Assembly: GCA_947167125.1 (NCBI GenBank)
Contig: CAMVGT010000002.1
Location: 46,685 to 110,684, forward strand
DNA from: an uncultured Erysipelotrichaceae bacterium
GTDB lineage: Bacteria; Bacillota_I; Bacilli_A; Erysipelotrichales; Erysipelotrichaceae
Reading direction: 5' to 3'
Length of the DNA: 64,000 nt
Numbering within the stretch: position 1 is the stretch's first letter; each line of letters opens with the position of its first letter. Below the pieces are notes generated by a model. It did no database searches and had not been told where the DNA came from. It was given only the letters and a program-made list of their open reading frames with translations. This document shows positions 33,467-43,293 of the stretch, in pieces. The position numbers were made by a program, and so were the translations under genes.

Positions 33467-34552
33467 TTACCTCTTGATGTCGTAGTTCATATTCATCAGA
33501 TTCCGGATGGATTCAACGTCATCGACGATGTTGCCGTCGCCATGGATTGTATGCTTGATGACACTGGACGCAACCGCGAAATTGATCATGTCCATCGGTT
33601 TGTAGTTATTCATCATCGCATAGATCAGGCCGCTGGCAAAGGCGTCGCCGCCGCCGACTCTGTCCAGAATATTGAATGTGAATTTCTTACTTTCGAATGT
33701 ATGTCCATCATACCACATGTACGCCATCAGGCTGTTTTCGCTTCCTGAATGCGCATAGCGGACATGGCGGGCAATGCATTTGATATTCGGATATTTTTCG
33801 ATAAAGCGCTGGAACACTTCATCCTGCTCTTCATAGCTCGGATGCATGGAAATTCCGTCCTTGTAATCTCCTTTGGAAGGATCCTCATCATCCTTGTACA
33901 GATGATACGGTTCAATTCCGAACAGAACATCCACATACGGCAGACACTGTGTGCAGTAGTCGCGCGCTTCTTCCCATGTCCACAGTTTGGAGCGGAAGTT
34001 GCCGTCGAAGCTGACTGTCAGACCCTTTTCCTTTGCGGTCTTCATCAGGCGCAGAATGAATTCGCCGCAGCTTTCGCTTAATGCGGGAGTGATTCCGCTG
34101 AGATGGAGCCAGTCATAGCCTTCCAGCAGTTCTTCGGCATTGATTGTCGAAAAATCAAATTCGGAAATTGCGCTGTGCTTGCGGTCATATGTGACACGCG
34201 AAGGACGGATTCCGTATCCGGTTTCCAGATAGTAGACGCCCATTCTGTGGGTCGGTGTCTGCTCTGGTGTCGAGAGAATAATCGGTGTGCAGTGGACATC
34301 ATTGGATCTGAGCATACGGACCGCACTCTTACCCAATGAGTTATCCGGTACAACACTGAAGAATGTGCTGTCAATTTTCAGGTTTGCCAGGGCAAGGGCA
34401 ATATTCGCTTCCGAACCGCCGTAGCTGATTTCGAAGGTTGTAGCGACACGGATTTTGTCATAGTTGGGCGGAGTCAGTCTCATCATGACTTCACCGAAAG
34501 TAATGAATTTCTTGCCATGATTTGTGTTCAGCAGAGGATTATGATGTTCCAT
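33467..34552 (-). CDS. kdgK: PfkB-family sugar kinase, probable KDG kinase (1)
   Basis: The 361-residue ribokinase-family protein has FGEVMMRLTPPNYDKIR and SYGGSEANIALALAN at the N-terminus and the catalytic GGGDAFASGLIYA (about 301). The pattern fits 2-keto-3-deoxygluconate kinase, which makes KDPG. It carries about 15 extra N-terminal residues and a longer middle insert (about 210-245) than the neighbouring kinase, so its substrate may differ (for example a 5-keto or tagaturonate-type sugar acid). Confidence 0.8.
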   Translation of the reverse strand: MEHHNPLLNTNHGKKFITFGEVMMRLTPPNYDKIRVATTFEISYGGSEANIALALANLKIDSTFFSVVPDNSLGKSAVRMLRSNDVHCTPIILSTPEQTPTHRMGVYYLETGYGIRPSRVTYDRKHSAISEFDFSTINAEELLEGYDWLHLSGITPALSESCGEFILRLMKTAKEKGLTVSFDGNFRSKLWTWEEARDYCTQCLPYVDVLFGIEPYHLYKDDEDPSKGDYKDGISMHPSYEEQDEVFQRFIEKYPNIKCIARHVRYAHSGSENSLMAYMWYDGHTFESKKFTFNILDRVGGGDAFASGLIYAMMNNYKPMDMINFAVASSVIKHTIHGDGNIVDDVESIRNLMNMNYDIKR

Positions 34553-34592
34553 AACCGTTGCCTCCTATTTTCTAATCAGTTATTGCGGTTGA

Positions 34593-35621
34593 TCAGCGCT
34601 GGATTCTTCCGGATCCATCGCCTCCGGCGAGTTTTTCAACTTCAGCGACTGTTACCATGTTGTAGTCGCCTTCGATTGTATGCTTGAGAGCAGAAGCTGC
34701 AACTGCGAATTCAACTGCAGCTTGTGTATTCTTGCCGTTCAGCAGTGCGTAAATCAGACCGCCGCCGAAGCTGTCGCCGCCGCCGACTCTGTCGATAATG
34801 CGGAGCTCATACTTCTTGGAGAAGCAGTATTCATCTCTTGCGGCATCATACAGCATTGCGCTCCATCCGTTGTCGGACGCGCTGTGCGATTCACGCAGTG
34901 TGATTGCGACCTTTTCAAATCCGAATCTGTCCGCAAGCTGCTTTGCGACGGACTTGTATCCTTCATGATTCAGCTTGCCGCCGTAGATATTTGTCTCTTC
35001 CGCTTCAATGCCGAAGACATCCTTTGCGTCTTCCTCATTGGAAATGCAGACATCGACATACTGGCAGAGATCGCTCATCGCCTGTCTTGCCTGCTCGCGT
35101 GTCCAGAGCTTGCCGCGGTAGTTCAGATCGCATGAGATTTTGATTCCCTTTGCCTTGGCAGCCTTGCATGCCTGACGTGTGATTTCAACAGCATTCTCAC
35201 CTAAAGCCGGTGTGATGCCGGTGAAATGGAACCAGTCTGCCCCTTCCAGAATTTCATCCCAGTTGAAGTCTTCCGGCTTTGCCAGCTGGATCGCGCTGTT
35301 TGCACGGTCATAGATGCATACGCTTCCGCGCTGGGAAGCACCTTTTTCATTGTAGTAAATACCGACTCTGTCACCGCCGCGGACAATCTTTGATGTATCC
35401 ACGCCGTATCTGCGCAGGCTATTGACTGCCGCCTGGCCGATGGCATGCTCGGGAAGCTTGGTGACAAATGCCGCATCCAGGCCATAGTTTGCCAGGGATA
35501 CAGCGACATTGGCTTCGCCGCCGCCGAATGTGAATTCAAGAGTATTTGCCTGTACAAAGCGTTCATAGTTGAACGGCTGCAGACGGACCATGAGTTCACC
35601 GAATGTTACAACTCTTGTCAT
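34593..35621 (-). CDS. kdgK: PfkB-family sugar kinase, probable KDG kinase (2)
   Basis: The 342-residue PfkB protein has FGELMVRLQPFNYERFVQ, FGGGEANVAVSLAN and the catalytic GGGDSFGGGLIYA (about 281). It is the closer of the two kinases to ordinary KdgK. It receives KDG from UxaA and from KduD. AGAGG precedes its ATG. Confidence 0.85.
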   Translation of the reverse strand: MTRVVTFGELMVRLQPFNYERFVQANTLEFTFGGGEANVAVSLANYGLDAAFVTKLPEHAIGQAAVNSLRRYGVDTSKIVRGGDRVGIYYNEKGASQRGSVCIYDRANSAIQLAKPEDFNWDEILEGADWFHFTGITPALGENAVEITRQACKAAKAKGIKISCDLNYRGKLWTREQARQAMSDLCQYVDVCISNEEDAKDVFGIEAEETNIYGGKLNHEGYKSVAKQLADRFGFEKVAITLRESHSASDNGWSAMLYDAARDEYCFSKKYELRIIDRVGGGDSFGGGLIYALLNGKNTQAAVEFAVAASALKHTIEGDYNMVTVAEVEKLAGGDGSGRIQR

Positions 35622-35649
35622 AATTTACCTCTGAGTCTGTGTTCTTATA

Positions 35650-35665
35650 ATCTGTCAGAACAGAT
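35650..35665. promoter_or_regulatory. Palindrome before kdgK (2)
   Basis: ATCTGT-CAGA-ACAGAT lies in the 110-base gap between the epimerase-like gene and kdgK. It could be an operator for an internal promoter or an mRNA hairpin; no clear promoter accompanies it. Confidence 0.4.
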
Positions 35666-35731
35666 CATATTCATATTGTTATAAATGCTGTATGGATTGC
35701 AAAAATTGCAGTCTGTGCACATTGTGCCCAA

Positions 35732-36586
35732 TCAGAGCCCGTTATAGAGATTCTGAAGATAGAGTCTCGACTGTACAGCATTGTCGTTGACTGTGTTTTC
35801 CAGAGTGGCCTGAATAAACGGCTTTCTCTGTTTCATGAAGGAGAGAATCTGCCTGTAATCCATATTGCCGGTTCCCGCCGCAATGCTCTTGAGGTCATTG
35901 CCTTCCGGGACAAAGTCCTTCAGATGGACAACAGCGATATCATCGCCGAGGAGTTCGATCGTTCTTGCGAAGATTTCTTCCCGTTCATTCATGTTTTCAA
36001 CACAGAGAAGATTGACCGGATCAAAGATGATCCTGAGATTGCGGCTGCCGATGGCATCCAGTACAATCCTTGCCCTCTCGGGACTGTAGACAATGTGTTT
36101 CCAGACCGGTTCGATGGCCATGCTGACACCGTATTTTTCAGCGCATTCCACCACCGGTGCCAGACCCTTGATAAAGGTTTCCAGCGCCTCTTTGGAATGG
36201 GTGTTGGCGTCAGTTTTATACTCGGCATTCGGAGCACCGGTTTCAGTTCCGACAACCGATGCGCCGAGCAGAGAAGCAACCCGGATATTCCCGTAATAGC
36301 GTGACTGAATGTCTTTCAGCTTTTCAGGATCGGGATGTGCGAGATTCAGATAGCAGCCAAGGACTGCCACATCAAGTTCTTCTTTTTCAAACACCCTGCG
36401 GGTATAGCGGGCAAGCCCTTCCGTCAGAGCGCAGTTATCAAATGTATAGCCTTTGATGACTTTGGAATAGGCAAGATGAACACAGGAGAATCCTTCCTCA
36501 CGTGCTTTCTTTGCCCTTTCCTCCAGGGTCTGCAGTTCCGGTGCCAGCGATGCGTTGACATCATGCAGACGGATACCCAGCTGCAT
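35732..36586 (-). CDS. Sugar phosphate isomerase/epimerase-like TIM barrel
   Basis: A 284-residue AP-endonuclease-2-type TIM barrel with SMAIEPVWKHIV and LRIIFDPVNLL as metal-site strands. Such proteins epimerise or isomerise keto sugars and sugar acids. Placed between uxaA and kdgK, it may epimerise a uronate intermediate (tagaturonate/fructuronate-type), but no substrate can be read. GGAG precedes the ATG. Confidence 0.75.
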   Translation of the reverse strand: MQLGIRLHDVNASLAPELQTLEERAKKAREEGFSCVHLAYSKVIKGYTFDNCALTEGLARYTRRVFEKEELDVAVLGCYLNLAHPDPEKLKDIQSRYYGNIRVASLLGASVVGTETGAPNAEYKTDANTHSKEALETFIKGLAPVVECAEKYGVSMAIEPVWKHIVYSPERARIVLDAIGSRNLRIIFDPVNLLCVENMNEREEIFARTIELLGDDIAVVHLKDFVPEGNDLKSIAAGTGNMDYRQILSFMKQRKPFIQATLENTVNDNAVQSRLYLQNLYNGL

Positions 36587-36609
36587 AGCGATCTCCTTTC
36601 TTATTTAAA

Positions 36610-38082
36610 TCAGAGAACGACGCCGTCTTTGAAGATTGAAATCTCACGGAAGCCTTTGCGTTCTGTGCATGTCTTCTGACCGGATGCTGTCTTGATGACA
36701 AGATCCAGCAGATCCGAACCTGCTTCATCGAGAGTTTTATCTCCGTCAGCGACAGCTCCGGCATTGAAATCAATCCAGTTTGCCTTCTTTGTCGCAAGCG
36801 GTGTGTTGGTCGCGATCTTCATGGTAGGTGCCGGTGCGCCGAACGGTGTTCCGCGTCCGGTTGTAAAGAGAATCATATGTGCGCCTGCTGCTGTAAGAGC
36901 AGTTGCGGATACCAGGTCATTGCCCGGTCCGTAAAGCAGGTTGAGTCCCTTTGTTGTAACCTGTTCAGCATATCCGATGACATCGGCGATCGGAGCTGTT
37001 CCGCCCTTCTGTACGCATCCGCAGGATTTGTCTTCCAGTGTGGTGATACCGCCCTGCTTGTTGCCCGGGGAAGGATTGTCATAGACAACTTCATTATGGG
37101 AAATGAAGTAGTTCTTGAATCCGTTGAGCATGCCGGCAGCCTTGTTGAAGACTTCTTCATTGACGCAGCGGTCAAGCAGGAAGCTTTCAGCACCGAACAT
37201 TTCAGGCACTTCCGTCAGAATGGTTGTGCCGCCCATCGCAGTCAGAAGATCGGAGAAACGGCCGACAGTCGGGTTGGCTGTAATGCCGGAAAGCCCGTCG
37301 GATCCGCCGCACTTCATGCCGACAACCAGTTCACTTGCGCTGATTTCCTCACGCTTGAACTGGGAAGCGAATGCGGCGCATTCCTCGAGCAGTTTTCTGC
37401 CTGCTTCAAATTCATCTTCAACCTGCTGGCAGGTAAGGAATTTGACACGTTCAGGATCGTAATCGCCCAGTTCCGCAAGGAACTGTTCATGGGTCAGGTT
37501 TTCGCATCCAAGGCTCAGCACCAGAACAGCGCCGGCATTGGGATGGCGGACCAGGGAAGCCAGAAGCTTTCTGGTCTGGGCATGGTCATGGCCGGTCTGG
37601 GAACATCCGAACGGATGTGTGAATGTATACAGGCCGTCGATGGAACCTGTTACCAGATCCTGGTTGTCTCTGACCAGCACTTTTGCCACATCATTGACAC
37701 AGCCAACAGTCGGGATGATCCAGATTTCATTGCGGATCGCAGCCCTTCCGTCCTTTCGGCGATAGCCCATGAATGTGCGCGGCTCAAGCGGCTGCTGAAC
37801 CGGATTCTTCGGGCAGTATGTATATTCAACTTCACCGGACAGGTTGGTTGCCATGTTGTGTGTATGAACCCAGTGTCCCTGCTGAATGTCCGCTGTCGCG
37901 TGTCCGATCGGCAGACCGTATTTGACGATTGTATCGCCTTCATGGATGTCCTTCAGCGCCGCTTTGTGGCCCTGGGGAATATCCTCCTTGATTTCAACAC
38001 CGCTGAATACAGTACCGGCTTTGATCGGATGCAATGCTACAGCAACATTGTCGGTTTCATTGATCCGGATGAAATCAAGCAT
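36610..38082 (-). CDS. uxaA: Altronate dehydratase
   Basis: The 490-residue UxaA has the small N-terminal SAF-like domain (about 1-75) and the large catalytic domain with CGGSDGLSGITANP and a Cys-rich tail. It converts D-altronate to KDG. The ATG at 38082 overlaps the uxaB stop (ATGCTTGA) and has GGGAG upstream; a longer frame to 38121 is ignored. Confidence 0.95.
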   Translation of the reverse strand: MLDFIRINETDNVAVALHPIKAGTVFSGVEIKEDIPQGHKAALKDIHEGDTIVKYGLPIGHATADIQQGHWVHTHNMATNLSGEVEYTYCPKNPVQQPLEPRTFMGYRRKDGRAAIRNEIWIIPTVGCVNDVAKVLVRDNQDLVTGSIDGLYTFTHPFGCSQTGHDHAQTRKLLASLVRHPNAGAVLVLSLGCENLTHEQFLAELGDYDPERVKFLTCQQVEDEFEAGRKLLEECAAFASQFKREEISASELVVGMKCGGSDGLSGITANPTVGRFSDLLTAMGGTTILTEVPEMFGAESFLLDRCVNEEVFNKAAGMLNGFKNYFISHNEVVYDNPSPGNKQGGITTLEDKSCGCVQKGGTAPIADVIGYAEQVTTKGLNLLYGPGNDLVSATALTAAGAHMILFTTGRGTPFGAPAPTMKIATNTPLATKKANWIDFNAGAVADGDKTLDEAGSDLLDLVIKTASGQKTCTERKGFREISIFKDGVVL

Positions 38083-39589
38083 CTGCTTCTCCCTTCTCAA
38101 GAGCCTTTGCGTATGCCGCAAGAGCTCCTTCGCTGCGGATTAATTCAAGTGCCTTGCAGGCTGCTTCTTCAAATCCTTCGATGGAAGTCAGATCCATACC
38201 CCACATGCGTTCATCTGTCATGACTGCATGTGTCAGTTCAGCGGCTGTATCATTTCTGTGGTCATAGTAGAATTCGAGAACGAAACGGTCATCGCTGACT
38301 GTGTATGTGTTTCCTGCAGCTCTCCTGCATACAAGACCTGCATCTGTGAGTTCCTGGATGTCATTGGAATAGAATGCCATGTATGCACCGAAGCTTGTAG
38401 CCAGGCACTTCGGCAGTTTTCCTGTCTTTTCCTTGTATTCAATCAGGCTGGGGAGGTCTCTTGCACGCCACTTCGATGTGGAGTTGAGGGAGATGCTCAT
38501 CAGTTCATGATTGACGAACGGGTTGTTGAAGCGGTCCTGAACAGCGCTTGCGAAATTCATCAGATCGTCTTTGTCAAGCGGCAGTGTCGGGATGACTTCG
38601 TCATACAGCATGGTGTTCATGAAGTTCAGAACTGTTTCATTCTGCATGCAGTCGCGGACGATATCGAATCCGGCAAGGTAAGCACCGAGAACAAATCCTG
38701 TATGAGCACCGTTGAGAATGCGGACTTTGCGCTTCTTGTACGGTGTGACATCCGGTACAACCGGGCAGTTCAGGCCGGCCTTCTTGAACGGAAGCTTGTC
38801 TTCCAGCCATGCCGGGCCTTCAATATTCCAGACGCCGAATACTTCGCCTACATCGAGCAGCGGATCGGAATAGCCGTGCAGCTGTTCGAGACGTTCAACT
38901 TCCTTCGGATCGCGGATGCGGCCCGGAACAATTCTGTCTACGAGTGTGGAGCAGAACAGGCAGTCTTCATTGACATATCTGCGGAATTCATCGGACAGTT
39001 CCCACTGGTCGATATACTGGTTGACGCACTTGAGCAGTTCTTTGCCGTTGTTGTCGATCAGTTCGCATGACAGAATGACAAGACCTTTCTGTCCGGCATT
39101 GAAGCGTTCCAGGAGAACCTGTGTCAGTTTGCCCGGGAATGAGGAAGCAGGTCTGTCTTCCTTCTGGCATGCAGGATCATAAACGATACCTGCTTCTGTT
39201 GTATTGGAGACAACATATTCGAGATCTGCAGAGCGTGCAACTTCCATCATTGCGTCATAATCAGCATCTGAATACGGATCAAGACATCTTGAAACAACGG
39301 AAATCACTCTCTTGCGGTCTACTTTTTCACCGTTTTCACGGCCGCGCAGATACAGTGTATAAAGGCCTTCCTGTTCATTGATCAGGCCTGCAAGTCCTCC
39401 TCTGATCGGGCATACAAGAACGCATTTTCCGTTCCAGCCTGCCTTTTCATTGGACACATCAAACCAATAGTCAGCAAATGCACGCAGGAAGTTTCCTTCG
39501 CCGAACTGAAGTACCTTTTCCGGAGCCTTCTCCAGAATATATCCGTCATAGCCGGATTCTCTCAGTACTTCATAATTTATTTTTTTCAT
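38075..39589 (-). CDS. uxaB: Tagaturonate reductase
   Basis: The 504-residue mannitol-dehydrogenase-family protein has FGEGNFLRAFADYWFD near the N-terminus and KVRILNGAHT (catalytic Lys and Asn region). It reduces D-tagaturonate to D-altronate with NADH, between UxaC and UxaA. The ATG at 39589 follows AAAGGAGA. Confidence 0.93.
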   Translation of the reverse strand: MKKINYEVLRESGYDGYILEKAPEKVLQFGEGNFLRAFADYWFDVSNEKAGWNGKCVLVCPIRGGLAGLINEQEGLYTLYLRGRENGEKVDRKRVISVVSRCLDPYSDADYDAMMEVARSADLEYVVSNTTEAGIVYDPACQKEDRPASSFPGKLTQVLLERFNAGQKGLVILSCELIDNNGKELLKCVNQYIDQWELSDEFRRYVNEDCLFCSTLVDRIVPGRIRDPKEVERLEQLHGYSDPLLDVGEVFGVWNIEGPAWLEDKLPFKKAGLNCPVVPDVTPYKKRKVRILNGAHTGFVLGAYLAGFDIVRDCMQNETVLNFMNTMLYDEVIPTLPLDKDDLMNFASAVQDRFNNPFVNHELMSISLNSTSKWRARDLPSLIEYKEKTGKLPKCLATSFGAYMAFYSNDIQELTDAGLVCRRAAGNTYTVSDDRFVLEFYYDHRNDTAAELTHAVMTDERMWGMDLTSIEGFEEAACKALELIRSEGALAAYAKALEKGEADA

Positions 39590-39625
39590 AATCGCGGTTC
39601 TCCTTTCATTTCCCACAATTAAATA

Positions 39626-39651
39626 AGTGAAGATACTTACGTACCTTCACT
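39626..39651 (-). other. Intercistronic hairpin before uxaB
   Basis: AGTGAAG...CTTCACT stem between the esterase and uxaB genes, without a T-run. Confidence 0.45.
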
Positions 39652-39661
39652 CTGTTTCCTA

Positions 39662-40441
39662 TCAGGGTACGTAATCAAATCGACGGTTGATCCATGTCAA
39701 GCAGAGAGGCACCCATTGCCTGCATACATCATCAGGCGTTTCGACCTCCTGCGTACACATGGATATTCCGTGTACGCCTGTCTCAAATAGATGATATTCA
39801 AACGGTATATGGTGCTTTTTCAGCTCCACCGCCAGCATCAGGCTGTTTTCCGGCGGGACGCTGGTGTCCTCGCCGCCATGCCACATAAATGTCGGCGGAA
39901 AGTCGGAAGTCACATGATCCGGCAGATGCATCATTTCACGCATCTGAGGATCGCTTCCGCTGACCCACATTGCCGATTCCTCATGGGCAAATTCTTTTGT
40001 GCTGATTACCGGATAGCAGAGAATCAGTGCATCCGGACGGATGTCATTGCCGGTGCCGACTGCCGGATCGTTCCAGTACGCCGCGAGTGTGGCCGCAAGA
40101 TGGCCGCCGGCGGAAAATCCGAGCACGGCAATTTTTTCAGGATCAATATGCCATTCCGCACAGTTTTTCCGGATGGTCCGGATACACTGTGCCAGTTCTC
40201 TGAACGGCCTGAAATCTGCTGCTTTTTCCCCGCATGAGTATTCCAGAATGAAGACCTGCCAGCCCTGAGCCAGGAATGCAAATGCGACGGGATCTTTTTC
40301 ACGCGGAGATCTCCAGCGGTAGGCACCGCCCGGACAGATCACAAGTGCCGGACGGATCTTATGCGCCTTCAGAGTTTCATAATCCTCCTGAAGACAGCCG
40401 CGCACTTCCGCTTCATCCGCAGCGAATGAAATCAGCCTCAT
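39662..40441 (-). CDS. Alpha/beta-hydrolase, probable carbohydrate esterase
   Basis: The 259-residue esterase/lipase-fold protein has an oxyanion-type CPGGAYRW, nucleophile GFSAGGH (about 110), Asp in GGEDTSVP (about 190) and His in GVHG (about 228). Close to acetyl-xylan-esterase-like cytoplasmic enzymes. In this cluster it most likely removes acetyl groups from imported pectin oligosaccharides. No signal peptide. Four-base overlap with kduD. Confidence 0.8.
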   Translation of the reverse strand: MRLISFAADEAEVRGCLQEDYETLKAHKIRPALVICPGGAYRWRSPREKDPVAFAFLAQGWQVFILEYSCGEKAADFRPFRELAQCIRTIRKNCAEWHIDPEKIAVLGFSAGGHLAATLAAYWNDPAVGTGNDIRPDALILCYPVISTKEFAHEESAMWVSGSDPQMREMMHLPDHVTSDFPPTFMWHGGEDTSVPPENSLMLAVELKKHHIPFEYHLFETGVHGISMCTQEVETPDDVCRQWVPLCLTWINRRFDYVP

Positions 40442-41238
40442 CCCGGCTGCTTGCCGATGTAGGCAAGAATACCGCCGTCAACGTACAGGATATGTCCGTT
40501 GACGAAGTTGGATGCGTCAGAAGCCAGGAATACTGCAGGTCCCTGCAGATCTTCCGGTGTTCCCCAGCGTGCTGCCGGTGTCTTGGCAACGATGAACTGA
40601 TCAAACGGATGTCTCGATCCGTCTGGCTGTCTCTCTCTTAACGGAGCTGTCTGCGGTGTCGCAATGTAGCCCGGGCCGATGCCGTTGCACTGAATGTTGG
40701 CTTCGCCGTATTCGGAGCAGATGTTTCTTGTGAGCATCTTTAATCCGCCCTTTGCGGCTGCGTAAGCGGATACTGTCTCACGGCCCAGTTCGGACATCAT
40801 GGAGCAGATGTTGATGATCTTGCCATGGCCCTTTTTGATCATTCCCGGGATAACTGCCTTGGAAACGATGAACGGAGCGTTGAGGTCAACGTCGATGACC
40901 TGACGGAATTCAGCAGCGCTCATTTCTGTCATCGGAATACGCTTGATGATTCCTGCGTTGTTGACAAGGATATCAATTGTGCCGAGTTCCTTTTCAATGT
41001 CTTCAACCATAGCTTTGACTTCATCTTCTTTTGTGCAGTCAGCCACATAGCCGCGGGCGTCAATGCCGAGCTCGCGGTAGCTCGCAAGTGCCTTCTGCCG
41101 TGATTCCTCACTGCGGCAGTTGAAGGCGATCTTTGCGCCGGCTTCTGCATATGCAGATGCGATCGCGAAACCGATTCCGTAAACTGCTCCGGTAACCAGT
41201 GCGACCTTTCCGTCAAGGCGGAATGAATTCATATCCAT
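40438..41238 (-). CDS. kduD: 2-dehydro-3-deoxy-D-gluconate 5-dehydrogenase
   Basis: The 266-residue short-chain dehydrogenase has the cofactor loop TGAVYGIG, NNAG, and catalytic YAAAKGG (about 156). It reduces 2,5-diketo-3-deoxygluconate (the product of KduI or DhuI) to KDG. AAGGAGG lies before the ATG. KduI is directly upstream. Confidence 0.92.
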   Translation of the reverse strand: MDMNSFRLDGKVALVTGAVYGIGFAIASAYAEAGAKIAFNCRSEESRQKALASYRELGIDARGYVADCTKEDEVKAMVEDIEKELGTIDILVNNAGIIKRIPMTEMSAAEFRQVIDVDLNAPFIVSKAVIPGMIKKGHGKIINICSMMSELGRETVSAYAAAKGGLKMLTRNICSEYGEANIQCNGIGPGYIATPQTAPLRERQPDGSRHPFDQFIVAKTPAARWGTPEDLQGPAVFLASDASNFVNGHILYVDGGILAYIGKQPG

Positions 41239-41251
41239 ATATAACCTCCTT

Positions 41252-41296
41252 ACAATGCGTATCTGCCTGATTCAGGCAGATACCGCATGTCATTGT
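41252..41296 (-). other. Intercistronic hairpin between kduI and kduD
   Basis: GTATCTGCCTG/CAGGCAGATAC perfect stem with loop ATT, flanked by ACAATG/CATTGT; no T-run. Confidence 0.65.
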
Positions 41297-41311
41297 ATTT
41301 TGATGAAAGAC

Positions 41312-42154
41312 TTATTCCAGGTCAGTAGGCATCAGATTGTCCATGTCATCAAATGCCTGGTTTTCTCCGCCCATTGCCCAGATAAATGTGTAGTTGGAAG
41401 TTCCGCAGCCGCTGTGGATTGACCAGGACGGGGAAATAACTGCATCAAAGTTCTTCATAACCAGATGTCTTGTTTCCTTCGGCTGTCCCATCAGATGGAT
41501 GACTGCTTCACCTTCCGGAATTTCAAAGTATGTGTAAACTTCCATACGGCGCTCATGTGTATGACTCGGCATTGTGTTCCAGACACTGCCTTCGGCAAGC
41601 TGAGTCAGACCCATGGAGAGCTGGCATGTTTCCAGAACATCCGGATGGATGAACTGGTTGATTACACGCTTGTTTGCTGTTTTGACATCACCGGTCGGAC
41701 GGTGGTTTGCATTCTCAAAGGAGAGGAATGTTGTCTTGCAGGGCTTATGAGCCGGTGTGGACGCAAGGTAGAACTTTGCAGGATTTTCCGGATCATTGCT
41801 TTCGAAATAAACTTCCTTTGTTTCCTTTGTGATATAGAGGCAGTCCTCATATCCCATCTCATAACGGACGCCATCCGCTGTGATCGCGCCGGCACCGCCG
41901 AGATTGAATACGCCTGCTTCACGGCGTTCCAGGAAGTATTCTGTTCCGAAGTTCGCCCAGATATCGATTCCCTTGTCAATGGACAGCTTTTCATGTACAG
42001 GCATAATTCCCAGGATGACCATTCTGTCGACATGGGAATAAGTAGCCTTTACAGTGTCGGGAACGTATAAATCTGTAATCAGGAACTCATTGCGGAGTTC
42101 TTCTGTTGTATATCTTTTAACGTCGTTAGGACTTGCAGAATATCGGATATCCAT
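41312..42154 (-). CDS. kduI: 5-dehydro-4-deoxy-D-glucuronate isomerase
   Basis: The 280-residue cupin-fold KduI has MPSHTHERRMEVYTYFE (metal-binding His and Glu) and the family length. It isomerises 4-deoxy-5-threo-hexosulose uronate, the unsaturated uronate released by GH105, to 2,5-diketo-3-deoxygluconate. A second, unrelated enzyme for the same step (DhuI) is at 58.9 kb. Confidence 0.95.
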   Translation of the reverse strand: MDIRYSASPNDVKRYTTEELRNEFLITDLYVPDTVKATYSHVDRMVILGIMPVHEKLSIDKGIDIWANFGTEYFLERREAGVFNLGGAGAITADGVRYEMGYEDCLYITKETKEVYFESNDPENPAKFYLASTPAHKPCKTTFLSFENANHRPTGDVKTANKRVINQFIHPDVLETCQLSMGLTQLAEGSVWNTMPSHTHERRMEVYTYFEIPEGEAVIHLMGQPKETRHLVMKNFDAVISPSWSIHSGCGTSNYTFIWAMGGENQAFDDMDNLMPTDLE

Positions 42155-42166
42155 ATTTCATCTCCT

Positions 42167-43246
42167 TTACATAACGCGCTTTTCTGTTTCAGCATCGAAC
42201 AGATAAACGTTCTCGTAAGGGATGTAGAAATCAATGTCCGTGTCGATTTCCGGTGTGTCATGCGGATCGACTTTGAGAATTGCCTTCTCTTCGCCTGAAG
42301 TGATGTAGACGTTCGTGTTGTCACCGAGCATTTCTGTCAGTTCAACAGAAGCGGAAATCTTATAAGCTTCATCAGTCTTGTTCAGATCAATGGATTCAGG
42401 ACGGAAGCCGAAGATGATTTCTTTTCCTTCATAATCAGCTGCCTTTGCGCCCATCTTTGCCTTCAGATCAATGGTGTTGGTACCGAATGCCATCTTGCCG
42501 CCCTTTACAGCGCCGCGCACGAAGTTCATCGGCGGTTCACCGATAAATCCGGCTACGAATACATTGGTCGGATTGAAGTAGAGTTCATACGGTGTACCGA
42601 TCTGCTGAACATAGCCGTCCTTCATAACAACAATTCTGTCGGCCAGAGTCATCGCTTCTGTCTGGTCATGGGTAACGTAAATTGTTGTAGCGCCTGTCTC
42701 ACAGTGAATTGAAGCAATTTCGGAACGCATGGTTACACGCTGCTTCGCATCAAGGTTGGAAAGAGGTTCGTCCATCAGGAAGATACCGACCTTACGGATG
42801 ATCGCACGTCCGATCGCGACACGCTGGCGCTGACCGCCGGAAAGAGCTCTCGGCAGACGGTCAAGATAATCAGTCAGACCAAGAATCGCTGCGGTTTTCT
42901 TAACCTTTTCTTCAATCACTTCTTCATCAACGCCCTGCAGTGTCAGACCAAAGGCGATATTGTCAAAAACTGTCATCTGCGGATAGAGAGCATAGCTTTG
43001 GAAGACCATCGCCACCTCGCGCTCACGCGGACCAAGTTCGTTTGCACGGTTGCCGTTGATCAGGAAGTCGCCGTTGGAAATATCCTCAAGCCCGGCAATC
43101 ATTCGCAGTGTTGTTGATTTACCGCATCCGGAAGGACCGACAAAGACAATGAATTCACCCTTATCGATTTCCAGGTTAAAGTCATGCACTGCATGAAAAC
43201 CGTTCGGATAAATCTTATTAATGTTTTTCAAAGTAATGTATGCCAT
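42167..43246 (-). CDS. MsmX/UgpC-type sugar ABC ATPase (1)
   Basis: The 359-residue ATPase has GPSGCGKST, LSGGQRQRVA, LMDEPLSNLD and a C-terminal OB/TOBE regulatory domain (about 240-359). This family energises several oligosaccharide importers. It lies 12 bases before kduI. A paralogue is at 48-49 kb, which is unusual since one MsmX normally serves many permeases. Confidence 0.9.
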   Translation of the reverse strand: MAYITLKNINKIYPNGFHAVHDFNLEIDKGEFIVFVGPSGCGKSTTLRMIAGLEDISNGDFLINGNRANELGPREREVAMVFQSYALYPQMTVFDNIAFGLTLQGVDEEVIEEKVKKTAAILGLTDYLDRLPRALSGGQRQRVAIGRAIIRKVGIFLMDEPLSNLDAKQRVTMRSEIASIHCETGATTIYVTHDQTEAMTLADRIVVMKDGYVQQIGTPYELYFNPTNVFVAGFIGEPPMNFVRGAVKGGKMAFGTNTIDLKAKMGAKAADYEGKEIIFGFRPESIDLNKTDEAYKISASVELTEMLGDNTNVYITSGEEKAILKVDPHDTPEIDTDIDFYIPYENVYLFDAETEKRVM

Positions 43247-43293
43247 AAATATCGCCTCCTAGCGTATTAATGTATTGGCTGTTGGAAGACCGC

